Assembly (NCBI GenBank): GCA_001643675.2
Contig: LSRY02000003.1
Location: forward strand, 1 to 64,000
Length of the DNA: 64,000 bases
From: Monocercomonoides exilis
Lineage: Eukaryota > Preaxostyla > Oxymonadida > Polymastigidae
Direction of reading: 5' to 3'
Under the pieces are notes generated by a model. It saw only the letters and a list, made by a program, of their open reading frames with translations, had not been told where the DNA came from and did not search any database. A program made the position numbers and the translations under genes. Positions 23,220-34,058 of the stretch are shown here, in pieces; position 1 is the first letter of the stretch, and every line of letters starts with the position of its first letter.

Positions 23220-25617
23220 GGCATAGGTCTAAATTGTACCAGTAGTGAATATGATATAATTTGATGAATATTTGAAATATTATTGATTGTCATAATTAAT
23301 TAACACTGTACTATCAAAAAAATTTCATAAATTTTTAATTCAAAAAGCAAACAAAAATTTTTGATCAAACCCATAAAAATACTTTCATTTTTTCATTTTT
23401 TTATTTTATGAATGTATTTGAGCTATGTTTTGATTATTAACTGCATTTATTGTTTTGTTGTTTTTTTCATTTCATCTTCTTTTTAAAGAAAAGAACAAAT
23501 CAGAATATTGTTTTATATTTTCTTTGAATATTCAAATTGCAAGGTTTGAAAAGAATGCATTGAATAACATGTGAAATATCAAGACAATTTGAAAAAGTCT
23601 TCATTTATATTTAGAAATATTTTCTTACAAGAATTCAATATCACTCCGTCTTTCGAAAATGATATCCAATGCGAACTTGGCTTGTTGAAGAAGTCAACTC
23701 AGCTTTTATTCCCACTCCATTCCCATTCGCACACTCACATCCTTCAATTGTTGTATTCCACACCATAAATGTCTCTCCTCTCTTTATCCTCTTTGCCATC
23801 ACCACTTCATCTCCTGTTGTCCGATTCACATTTCGTATTGTCAAATTTCCAGAAGACTTTCTCCTGATATTGATTCTGTTGATGATAGTTCAGTGAACAG
23901 AGGTCGATTCGCTTTCATATTTTTTATCTCGACATCAACCATCTTTAGCCATGAGAAGAATGTCATAAACACAGATGAACATGTCACACATTCTCCACAA
24001 ACACTCTACGAGATCAAAACATCCTCCGGAGAAAGAGCCTCGCTCTCCACAGGCACCACAAATACGCTCGGTGAAGAATCTCTTGTCGCGTAGTGATCAA
24101 TTCCCACATGCCCTACCGCTTGCTGCCCGCTTGCCACACTGAACAGCGTTTTTGAAGATGAAGAAAGTGAATTCGTCCCAATCACACTTACTTCCTTCCC
24201 TTTCCCCAAAACAGAAATCTTCATAAATCCAAAATTAATTGTTGCTGTCTCTTCATTGCAATGATTCCCTTCCAACAGAGAAACCACTTAACTTGTCTGT
24301 GTTCTACTCCAATTGACTGCAATGTCAATGGCATGGAATGCAGTAATCTCATCCGTTTCGCACAACTGGTCTGTGCTGCTATCCGCTCACTGCGACAAAT
24401 CGGTTGAGAATCCCTCTCTTCAGCTAATCCTTCTTTTCCGTGTGCTGAACAGACCAGTTGCTTCCCGTATAATTGTATGCACAGCACGCCCTCTGTTCAT
24501 CTGTGTTTGTGGTGGAGCATTATTTGAACGGATTTCCTGTGCTCAAAAAAACATTGTAATAATCTGCAAATTCTAAATCATGCCCATATGGAATATTAGC
24601 AGAGCATTTGCATTCATGAAAGAAAAGGAAATAACAATAGCACCTATCAACTAGCCCTGTTGCTTGATTTGGATCCAGTCTCATTCCCCCACCTTGTGAC
24701 GAAGCTGTACAGGAGATAAACTGAACGCTCCTCATTTTGAATTGATAAGGAACAGTAGCCCAATACAGGCCTCCTCCATTTGATCCAGAAAGTGAGCATG
24801 AAGTGAAAATGCAGTCGAATACACATGCACTCTCTCCTCCTTCATTTTCTGCTTCAATGCATCCTATTCCTGAAACGTTAAAATTATTAAGATTAAGAAC
24901 ACCTCCATAGCTATTTGCTTTTCAATTCTGGAATTCACATCCTCTGATCTGAGCACACGTAGAAATTCAATTCACATATAACCCTCCTCCATATTGATTT
25001 TGTGCTGTACAGGCGTTGAACACATTATTTTCGATATCCACAAAATCAATTGATAGGCACATAATTCCACCTCCACAACTGAATGAAAAACAGTTATTAA
25101 ACAGACAATGTGAAACAGATAGTTCTCCATTTCCCTTGCTGTACATGAAAATAGCCCCTCCACTCGATTTTCCATCAGTGCACGAGTCGCTTTCTCCTGT
25201 TGTCTTCGATCCACCCCATTCTCACCTAATTAATTATTTTTCTTCATTTATAATTTAGTTCTCTGTTAAAAACTTCTAATTATCAAGCATGCATCATTGT
25301 TCTAATATAATTTGATCACAACCAACGAAAAGCAAATTTATGAAATAAAATCATTGAAACACGAAGAAATTTATTTTATGTGAACATTAATTCGGTTATT
25401 AACAATTTAACTGTCACAATACGTTTGTAAAAATAAAAAATGAAAAAAATAAAAGTGTTTTTATGGGTTTGATCATATATTTTTGTTTTATTTTTTAATA
25501 AAAGATTTTTGAAATTTTTTTGATAGTACAGTGTTAATTAATTATGACAATCAATAATATTTCAAATATTCATCAAATTATATCATATTCACTACTGGTA
25601 CAATTTAGACCTATGCC
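23220..25617. mobile_element. Inverted-repeat DNA transposon carrying a host gene fragment
   Basis: A 2,398-bp element. The ends start GGCATAGGTCTAAATTGTAC and are identical for 108 bp (23220-23327 and 25510-25617, inverted). Similarity continues with indels to about 190 bp. Both sides carry the 8-bp duplication GTTGAAGG. An 8-bp duplication and ends starting GG fit the Merlin/IS1016 group and several others, so I do not assign a superfamily on this alone. No transposase is inside, so it is non-autonomous. Instead the interior holds minus-strand remains of a beta-helix surface protein gene. Near-identity of the ends suggests recent activity. Confidence 0.88.
23641..25215 (-). pseudogene. Beta-helix (Pmp-like) surface protein gene fragment, inside a transposon
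   Basis: Minus-strand translation shows repeats of the right-handed beta-helix type: SSGGAIFMY, CGGGIMC, YGGGLYVN, NGGGLYW and QGGGMRL alternating with FxxC blocks. Next come YGHDLEFADYYN and CSTTNTDEQRACCAY, and then a second part with KEVSVIGTNS, GIDHYATRDSSPSVFVV, SSTESISGESL and TIRNVNRTTGDEVV. Stops interrupt the frame (for example VN-TGA-IST, FQN-TGA-KAN, NPFK-TAA-CST) and the second part shifts frame. Both the start and end of a normal gene are missing. From memory this matches a large family of predicted secreted proteins in Monocercomonoides; I cannot verify that here. It is probably a captured or inserted fragment, not expressed. Confidence 0.7.
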
Positions 25618-25625
25618 GTTGAAGG
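25618..25625. repeat. 8-bp target site duplication, right copy
   Basis: GTTGAAGG follows the right terminal repeat and matches 23212-23219. Confidence 0.85.
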
Positions 25626-25848
25626 GATGTAAAACCACATGCACGCTACACCAAACTTGGTGTGAATAAACAATTTTCTTTTCTTCGAAAATAATGACTT
25701 TTTTCGATAATTTCTGTCATTCCTTTTCATAAATGTTTTAGAATCCAATCAAAATGCAATGCATTATGAATCATCAAATAATGTATGCATGTACCAATTT
25801 TGAACGTGATCGGTTTGTCCTATTTAGAAATAATGTTAAATTGAATTA

Positions 25849-27707
25849 CAGTCAAAACCGGACACAATCACATCGAATATAATCACATTCGTTTATTGTC
25901 ACATTTTTCGATGCACTGACATTTTTGGACAATTTTTCATTCATTTTTCATCGCATATAATCACAGTGATGAAAATATATAATCACATTTAATATTATTA
26001 TGTGTGATTTTTTCAATGAAAAATCGGTTTTTTTGATCAAAAATTTGATTTTTTTGATTTTTCAAAAATATGCTCAAATAAGTCTGAATTATGTGTATTT
26101 ATGATCAAAATAGTTCAGATAATTGAAAAAAGCGTATTTGTGTAGAATTAACAAAAATCAAAAATAGACCCAAAATTAATTATTTGGCAAATTAAAAGAA
26201 TATCGGAACTTTCAAATTATGATTATTCTTGTTTCCATTGATTTCTTTTGTATTTATAAAGTGTTGAAATGTGAAAAAAGTTGTCGGAAAACGATTAAAA
26301 AAAACTTTCAATAATTTTTTATTCTAGCTGATCAAATGAAAATTTCTGCTTATTCATCAGAATAATTAGAAGCATCCTCTCCGTCATCAACGCTATTTGA
26401 ATCTTCTTCTTTTTCATCATCACGCGGCCCATGCAGTATGTCGTCAGCATCAGGAATTTCTTCATTTTCTGAAAAATCAATTTCTTCATCAGCACGAATT
26501 GGTTTTTCTTCTGGAATAAAATGAATCATTTTTTGCAAAATATCAGCAAAACTTGGTTTTAGATTCCTTTGAACAAGCCACATGGATAAACAATCGGCAA
26601 TGAATGTTTTCCTTACTCCATGCTTTGGAAAAAACGCTCTTAAATGACTCCACAACCCTTCAACGGTATTGGTACATGCGCCTGTTTCTGGATCTTTGAA
26701 GTTCCTTTTATGACAGACCGTAATATGTTCATAACCAATATCTTTCAGACAATTATAGCTTTTCCATTTATCACTAATAATTGTTGTGCATGCTAATATC
26801 CTTTCTTGAATAATAGGGATCAATGTTTCTTTTTTCCTGTCTGGCACGATGATAACAAAATTTGTTCCAGCTCCTCCTCCTTCCTTCCTCTCAACTCCTC
26901 CGAAAATCCACAGCAAATCCTTCTTTCTTCCTCTTCCATATTTCCTTCTCCTCCAAACAGCCTCATCTATTTCGACGTATTTTCCCGGTTCTCCTAATTT
27001 CTGCATCGTTTCGTTCCAAATTTGTGTGCACACAACTCTCACAACGCTTGTCCAATAACCAATAGTAGGATATGAAACACCCGTCAGCAAATGAATTTGT
27101 TTTTATTCAATTCCGATCCAATAGTACAATAGAATTTGCAAAACAATATTTATTGGAAGTTTCATTTTGGAAAATACGGAATTTTTAAATATTGAGGTTT
27201 TTTTTCGGCAAGTTTGACACCAAAGATATTTGTAACCTTCTGTTTCCTCCCTGATTCTCCCTTTGCTTCTGCATTTAGGGCAATCCTTGGTAGTGAACTC
27301 TTGAAAACGTTTAAAAAACCAATTCCACGTTTCTTCTTTATCATGGAAGATCGTATTCAATCGAAATACTGTTTGACTATTTTTTTCCTCTTCAGATCTT
27401 GCCATAAAACTTTTTTTAATCATAAACCATAGATTAGAATTTTTTTGACTTTTCCATGTTTTTTTAAAACTTTTTGAAAAGACTTTCCGATAGCTGAAAA
27501 TTTGCATATTGCATCAATATATAATATAAATGACTTTCACTATTTTTTTGTGCAAAATTGAGAGTTCCGATATACTTTCATTTTGCCAATTATTTTTAAA
27601 TTAAATTTCATTTTTTTCTGTGTTAAGTCACATCGCTTATAATCACAATCGGATATAGTCACAAAAAGTCGTGCAAAAACCGATGTGATTATATCGGGTT
27701 TTGACTG
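25849..27707. mobile_element. TA-flanked transposon with an ISXO2/Merlin-type transposase
   Basis: A 1,859-bp element. The ends start CAGTCAAAACC and match in 24 of 27 positions (25849-25875 and 27681-27707, inverted). TA lies immediately outside each end (25847-25848 and 27708-27709), and no longer duplication is visible. Subterminal sequence on both sides repeats a motif close to ATAATCACAT many times (left side to about 26010, right side from about 27628), probably transposase binding sites. The transposase is on the minus strand. TA duplication and CAGT ends are typical of pogo/Tc1-like elements, not of Merlin, so the ends and the enzyme do not match textbook expectation. Confidence 0.75.
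26350..27507 (-). pseudogene. ISXO2/Merlin-like DDE transposase, one nonsense codon
   Basis: The N-terminal part has a zinc ribbon (CPKC ... WCQTC). It is followed by an IS1595/Merlin DDE domain: YVEIDEAVWRRRKYGRGR with the first Asp, IISDKWKSYN with the second, and NTVEGLWSHLR with the Glu. I count 36 residues between the second Asp and the Glu, the DD36E pattern of this family. The tail is acidic. The two halves are in the same frame and are separated only by a TAA at about 27103-27105, after YYWIGIE. No GT-AG intron can remove it, so this is a nonsense mutation. Translation may begin at an internal Met (MARSEEEK). The rest is undamaged, so loss of function looks recent. Confidence 0.8.
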
Positions 27708-28740
27708 TATTTCCTTTACCAATTTTTGAAATGTTTTGAATATGCAATAAGTGTAAGGATGATGTGTGACATGCGCATTATGCAGTGTTCGTCTGTGGCC
27801 GCAAGCTTTGAAATGACAGTGAAGTGGAAGCAATGTGATTGATGTTACGTAAAAATTTTTTTGCTTGAATTATATTCTTTTTTTGATCATGAATTAAAAT
27901 TCTTCCTATTAAAAAAATAATAATTATATTTTAGAATTAATCTTTTATTTTCGAAAATAATGAAACAAATTCGAAAACAAAAAAATCAATTTTGAAATAA
28001 AAGAACATATGGATTGCATCATGAACAACTAGTGTTCAGTTATATGTGTTTGCATTTTAATTTGTTATCAATAAAAAAAAAAATTTTTTTTTAAATTGTG
28101 ATTGATAGTTTTTCTTTAAAAAAACGAGGAAATTAAAAATTTTCATTTCTTTTATTTTTTGATTTTTTTAAAATGATATTAATCAATTATTCTGTCAAAA
28201 TATTATGTTTATCAAGTTTTAATTTATAAATATTTTTTCATAGCAATTAATCAATTAAAATCCTTTTTATTTCAACAAAAGAAATCGAACAACTATCTGT
28301 TCCTTACAGATGATTTCGAAATTAGAAATTATTCCCATTTTATGAACATCAAATTTATTTGATTTTTTCTGAGGATAAACTTTGAAATGTTTAAGTTTGA
28401 TAATAATTTTTTTTAATAAAATAATTTTTATTTGTAAACAAAAATTGAAAACAATCAAAATTCCATTATGGTTGAAGTGCCTTTGTATCAATTGATAATT
28501 TGAAATGACACAACTTTCATTTGATATTTGTTATCATGATTATATTGATCAAAAATAGGAATCAAAAATTACTATTTGAAGTTGAATAAAAAAAAAATAA
28601 GTGAATAAATTTTTATTTATTCGTTTTTCCCATGTATTTTTGTTTTTCTGTTTTCTTGTAGTTTTTTCATTTTTCGTAACGATCGAAAATTATAATTTTC
28701 TGGAAAGTTGAAGATTCCAACCTATTTCTCAGCTTTATTT
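27708..28740. other. AT-rich spacer, no gene seen
   Basis: Very AT-rich, with short homopolymers and stops in all frames. The first 130 bp are somewhat richer in G+C and may belong to whatever sequence the transposon at 25849-27707 entered, but I find no coding signal. Confidence 0.45.
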
Positions 28741-31700
28741 CTATGTTCTTACCAAATCTCATTTTTTTCTTTCATCTTTTTTTTTTCTTTTTTTTCGGTT
28801 TTCGTCTTTTTTTTTTCAAGTTTTTGTTTTGTCAAACTTTGTTTCTCCATATTAACAAGATTTTCTGTCATAACCCTTTTCACGAATTTTTTTCTTTCAT
28901 AATATTCCAATAAATCTCCACAAAATCATCAAGACAAGATGGATTCATCTTCAAAGCAAATAACAAGTGTTCACTCCAAACTTTTGCTCTTAAATTCCAT
29001 TTCGATCAAAGAAAAGAAACGATAAGTTATTATCTCATTAAGCGATTCCTTTTATATTGTTGAATTTTCAAAAATTGAATTTTTTTATATGTTTGAAATA
29101 AGCCAGTTTAAATGAGAATCGACAAGTTCGGTTTGAATTGCAGTTTTTTTCTTATTCCATCTTCAATTTGTTCAAAATTTGATCAAAAACAAAATTAACA
29201 ATAATTATGTTATCATTCCATTTTCAAGTTCCAAGTTTGATTCCATGAAGATTTTGACAATTGGAAAAATTCTCTTTTCTATAACTGATTTGTTACTTTT
29301 GTATAAAATTTTATTTGTTGTTGCGGTAATCGTTCTTTTTGGAACTCGTTTCATATTCATTATTTCGTATTTTGCAAAAGAATTCCATCCTGCTATATGA
29401 GGACTCGTTTTCATTAAAGCATCTTTTTTAATTTCTGTTTATTCCTTCTTTTAAAGTTGCAAACCAATGGAAACATCTCCTTTATGAGCGTAATTCAAAT
29501 ATTGATTGTCGTGAGATTTCCATTTCTTGTCTTTGCTTCAATCTAGTTCTATTTTTTTTCGAATGCCAATTTAACAAAATCTATCATTCTTCAATTTAAA
29601 TGCATATATATAAGTTTACACGAATCCATTAAGAAATATGATAAAATGTGTTGATTTTCCAATAGAAATTTTTCCATTTGAAAGTTGCCTCATTTCTTTT
29701 TGCCAGAGTGAAAATTTGATTGATCATATTTGTAATCATTTTTCTTTCAAAAATAAATTCAAAGATATCACTTTTATATCGATAAAAGAACGATTAAAAA
29801 TGAAAAGTTAATTTTAAAAACTTCTTCATTTTTATTTGAGTGAAAATATTTGTTTTTAAAATAGTTATGCAGGATTTAACATTGGAATGCTTAATCACTT
29901 TTCAAAGACAAACCACCTTAAGAAAATCAACATTCCGAAAAAAGTTTTGATTTCTATAAATTTTCACACACATATATCGAGATCTTGTTTTTCTTTTGTT
30001 TCTCATTTAAATGATTTTTATAAATGTTGAATCAAAATTTTGAATAAAGACATTCCTGATATCACATAATCCAACACCTCCACATGTCATTGCTCATGCT
30101 CCTCTGTGAAGAGCATATAAAAACAAAGATGCCTCTGAAGCTTTGTCAATGAAATAATCAGAAATGCAATTATTTAGAAAATCCTTTTTATTTTTGAAAG
30201 ATTACAGTTTTATTTTATTTTATTTTTTTTTTTTTCATTTCAATAAATAGATGATTTGTTAATTTTAAGTACTCAAACGATTCCATTCAATTTATTTTGC
30301 GAATCTTTTTCTTTAAATTTTTTGAACTATTTTTTTGTGAGTTTTTCAAAGATTGTTCATTAAAACAAAAAATAAAAAATATTTCGTCTTTCCAATCATG
30401 ATCTTAAGTTTGCAAAAACCATCAAATAGATTTCTTATTCATAAGAAATGGGAAAAAGCCAAAACAATGAGCAAACGAGTTATATTAACGAAAAACCCAA
30501 GTGTATTTTTTTTAATGTTGAACTTGATAAAGGAAGTTGTTCTACAAAATATTTTCAAATTCTTTGTTTGCTGAACACATAAAGAGCGTTTTCAAGAAAT
30601 GCGTGTTTTGTTCTTTTCCTATCAAATGGAACATTTTGTTTCTCAAGTGCTGCAGACTGGTCCTTGAACTTTTCCCATTCACGACCTTCTGCAGCACTTG
30701 AAGAATAAAACATTTCCTTCTCCTTTTGTCCATCCTTATCCTTTTCCTCTCCTTCCACCACTGTTAACTCTTCCATTCCTTCTGCTTCATCATTGACTTC
30801 TTCCATCATCATCGTCGTCATCGTCATCATCATCTCCTCGTTCCAATCTTCTTCATCCTTGTTCCTCTTCTTTTCCTCATTCTTCTTGCTTCCTTCACTC
30901 CTCTCTTCCTTCCTTTTTTCGTCGCTATTCATTTCCTCATCCATATCCTTCATTCTTCTATTTTGCTCCTTCAATTTCATTCTTCCAACATTGTGATGTT
31001 CAGAATCTTCTCCTGTTCTTCAATCCTCCTCCATCTCTATAAAGCTACATTTTGTCCCCTCCATTTTGCCCCTGATTTTTTTATGCTCCTCCACTTCTTT
31101 TCCAATGGAACATTGCACCTCCACGTCTTTTCCTTCAATATGAAGCTCCTCCATTTTTCTTCCTCCTTGATTTTGCTCCTCCATATGTGCACAAGCAGTG
31201 CATTCCTCCTCCAAGTCTCCACAAACTGAGTCATGCTCCACCAACCCTCCTTTTCCTATATGATGCTCCTCCACTGTTCTTCCTCGATTAAAGTGCTCCT
31301 CAGATTCTCCTCCAACTACACATTCCTCCTCCAACACTCCTCCTCCAATATGATGCTCCTTTATATCTGCACCATCTGCGCAATGCTCCTCCATATCTCC
31401 TTCACAGCTGCAGCGTTCTTCTTCCTTCTTATCAAGCTTCTTCCTTTCTGCATTCAAGATAGACAGCTTCAATTGTTGAAACAATTGCTTAAACTTCACA
31501 TCCATCATCAAATAAATATCTTCTTCCGTCATAACGCTTAAAGAAAAAGAAGAGTTTGGATGTTCAGCTTGCGTTGAAATATTTTGAAATGGTCTCTTTC
31601 TTTTATCTTCTTTTGCGCTAACTTTTTTTGGCTTTGGATAAGGAACGGATGATTTTTTTTGGTGCAGCTGCTGAGCAAGATGCTGAAGAACTGTTTGTTT

Positions 31701-31968
31701 CACGCTCAAGCTCTGCTTCATAATGCTTTGGCTTTTTTGTCTTTCTGCTCCTTTTGCGGAAAACGGATTCATCCATCTTTGAATCTCCTTTTTCGCTGTC
31801 TTTATCATCTGTTTCACCAAACCATGCTTCTCGTATCAGTTTGGAACTTCTTCTGTTTTCGCCTCGAGCAACAAGTTCTTCATCTTCCTCTTCTGGCATA
31901 TTGGTGATAACAGACGGCTCAGGCTCTGGATAACAATAAAAAGAATAACGTGAATTATAACATGACAA
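28741..31968 (-). pseudogene. Recombinase-Myb copy C7, long decayed copy
   Basis: Read leftwards from 31968. An exon start after a CAG acceptor gives an acidic leader with RRSSKLIREAWFGE (C1: RKSSKLVRTAWLGE). Next come a 12-fold decapeptide repeat (31394-31035), a TGA, a Glu/Lys/Met-rich region to about 30555, the core at 30190-30060 and AGWNSFAKYEIMNMK at about 29400. The Myb end is degraded, at 28950-28760. The catalytic Arg codon is TGA (HRGA-stop-AMTCGG) and the catalytic Tyr position is Met, so the enzyme is dead. A frameshift lies between the leader and the repeat. Unlike the core, the N-terminal repeat region is almost free of lesions. Confidence 0.7.
31035..31394 (-). repeat. Twelve tandem decapeptide (30-bp) repeats
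   Basis: On the minus strand twelve consecutive 10-residue units follow the pattern [M/V/L]EEHxxxxGx: for example MEEHCADGAD, IKEHHIGGGV, LEEECVVGGE, VEEHHIGKGG and MEELHIEGKD. On the plus strand the 30-bp period shows as TGCTCCTCC recurring. The array lies in the N-terminal part of copy C7. Copy C1 has two or three related units (MEERLFMKKK, MEEHYKRLKF) at the same place, so this copy has expanded it. Confidence 0.85.
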
Positions 31969-32769
31969 TAGAATGAATCAAACATTTGTTAACTGTTATT
32001 TTGGTGAAGATTTCATCAACAATGCTCTATTTTTCTTAAGAAATCGGTATTTCAACTTCTTCATTAACTTTTGCTTTTTCCTCTGTTTCAGTTATTTATC
32101 AACAATTGTCTTTTTTTTTTTTCTTTTTTTGATTCATAAGATTTCCTTGCTATTGAATTGTGGTTGTTTTTTGAATAAATTTTTGAAAAGTTCATTCTTT
32201 CCAAGTGAATGTGAAAAATCGAAGTTCAAATTTGATCAGTTATTGGAAAACCCATGATTTTCCCTCCAAGAGAAATTACACTCCCATCTTAAACTTGATT
32301 TTGGTGTATCAAGTTGTAATTTTCATTTTTGAGGAGAATATGAAATTAATATTTTTTCGATTTTTTCACAATGAGTTAATCTGATGATTACACCCAAGAT
32401 TTATTGCTAATTTTTTTTCATTGATGTTTGTAAAAATTTTCTTTTAATAGTTTCAAAATTGCTTGAATATATCAATTTAGTTGAAAACATGAAAATTTCG
32501 ATTTTTCAACTTTTTTTGTAAAGTTGGTTTTTTCATTGAAAAACATGATATTTTTTCATATTGTCTTATAAATTAACTCCAATGTCTCAATAACAAGACA
32601 TGACAAAATGTGGTGAATATATCAAAATAAAAAAGATTAAAAACTCAGGAAAGTTTGAATAGAAAAAAAATGTATGACTTATCACTATCAAACCTGAAAA
32701 ATACAGTTATCAAAATGAAAAATTAAAAATAAAAAAGAAACAAGAGTGTATTAATTTATGATTTGATAC
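31969..32769. other. 5' flank of C7 and AT-rich spacer
   Basis: A possible intron lies just upstream of the C7 leader: a GTTTGA donor and TTATCCAG acceptor 58 bp apart at about 31930-31988. The join would create TAG, so the copy is probably dead here too. Beyond that I see no gene. Confidence 0.4.
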
Positions 32770-33290
32770 ATTACAAATCATAATCTTCAATATCCATATC
32801 ATCGAATTCATCGATCTTTCTTCGTTAAAAAGTGGGCTTGAATGAATTTCTCAATTCATCATCATCAATGTTTTCATCATCTTCATTTTCATCATCATTA
32901 TTTTTTGAGTAATTATCATCTTTCAAAATTTCAAATACTCATCTTTTTCCTTATTTTCTTGAATTTCAAACTGTTTTCTTTTTTATGTGGCAAAGAAGAT
33001 TTTTGAATTATCAACTCTATTATCATCTTCGCTGATTTTTCTCACATCAAGAATTGATGACAGATTTGATTTATAACTCAAATCAATTGAATTATGTGGA
33101 AGTTGTTTTGAAGAAAAAATTGATGTTTATTTTTGACGATTTATTATTTTCTGTCGAAGATGATGAGTTTTTTATTTGTTCTTTGTCGATTATTAAATCT
33201 GCGAATTTTTTTGGATATCGAACCTGAAAAATTTTTTTCTCAATGTTCTTTACCCTCTGACAGATCAATAATTTTTCTATCATTTTCATT
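32770..33290 (-). pseudogene. Acidic protein remnant, unrecognised
   Basis: Minus-strand pieces with coding character: QVRYPKKFADLIIDKEQIK near 33210, then DDNYSKNNDDENEDDEN, and finally RRKIDEFDDMDIEDYDL followed by a stop at about 32770. Stops and frame changes separate the pieces. The acid-rich C-terminus resembles the style of the pogo-like transposase tail further right, but I cannot align them. Unrecognised. Confidence 0.35.
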
Positions 33291-33871
33291 TTCTCAAATT
33301 TTTATCTTCAATTTTAGAAACAAATAAGCTTGATGATTTATTTTTTTCAACAGACAAATTTTTATTATTTTTTAAAAGTGTCATTGTGATGTGTAAAATA
33401 ATTATGAATTGAAGAAGATTTATCTGTCAATTGTTGGTTGGATATTGCTGAATTTTCGGATGTTATTTGATCATATGTTGAACTTGAATTTGATTCATTC
33501 CTAACCATCATGCATGTGAAAGAGGGTTAGTTGTTGTCAAAATGATCAGACGCGTATGGATGATTAACTATTCGATTTAAGGAACACATTTTATCGAACT
33601 GGATCTGATGTTAAATTTATTGAAACACCAAAAAAATGTGATCCCTTTACACAATTAAGAAAAAAAGTTGGTAAAGGGAAATTTGTTTTTTCGATAAAAT
33701 TAAAATAAATTCAATATTTAAAAAATCGATGCTTTAAATAATAAATATGAACAAATTATTTCTAAAAAATTAAAAAGAAAAAAATTTAAATATGCGGAAA
33801 ACATTACGAGCTTTTATTCGGGAACCAAAGTCATGGAGCAAACGTCATTGAACGTTTGTTACGTGACTGAT

Positions 33872-34058
33872 AATCGCAGAATATAAGCGAGTGGTGTGGA
33901 GGAAGGAATGTTGGTGGAGTTAAATATAGAATGAAAAAACCAGGATCGCTCCAGAAAGCCCAGAGTTTTTCTTTTTCTATTTTCATTTTTCTGTGAAAAA
34001 CCCCACTTTTTCGACTTTTTTTTCAATAAACTCAAAACTCCGAATTTTTCTTTTTGTC
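33872..34058. repeat. Dispersed ~190-bp repeat, copy 1
   Basis: This shares a long diverged match with 35212-35400 in the same orientation. Conserved blocks include AAGCGAGTGG, CCCAGAG, ACCCCACTTTTT versus ACACCACTTTTT, CAATAAACTC and GAATTTTTCTTTTT. No terminal inverted repeats are evident and the function is unknown. It could be a solo terminal repeat, a shared gene-proximal segment or an old duplication. Confidence 0.7.

Noticed and set aside
3823-31968. DIRS or Ngaro retrotransposon interpretation of the recombinase copies
   Set aside because: No reverse transcriptase or RNase H motif was seen beside any of the seven copies, and the intact copy codes only for recombinase plus Myb.
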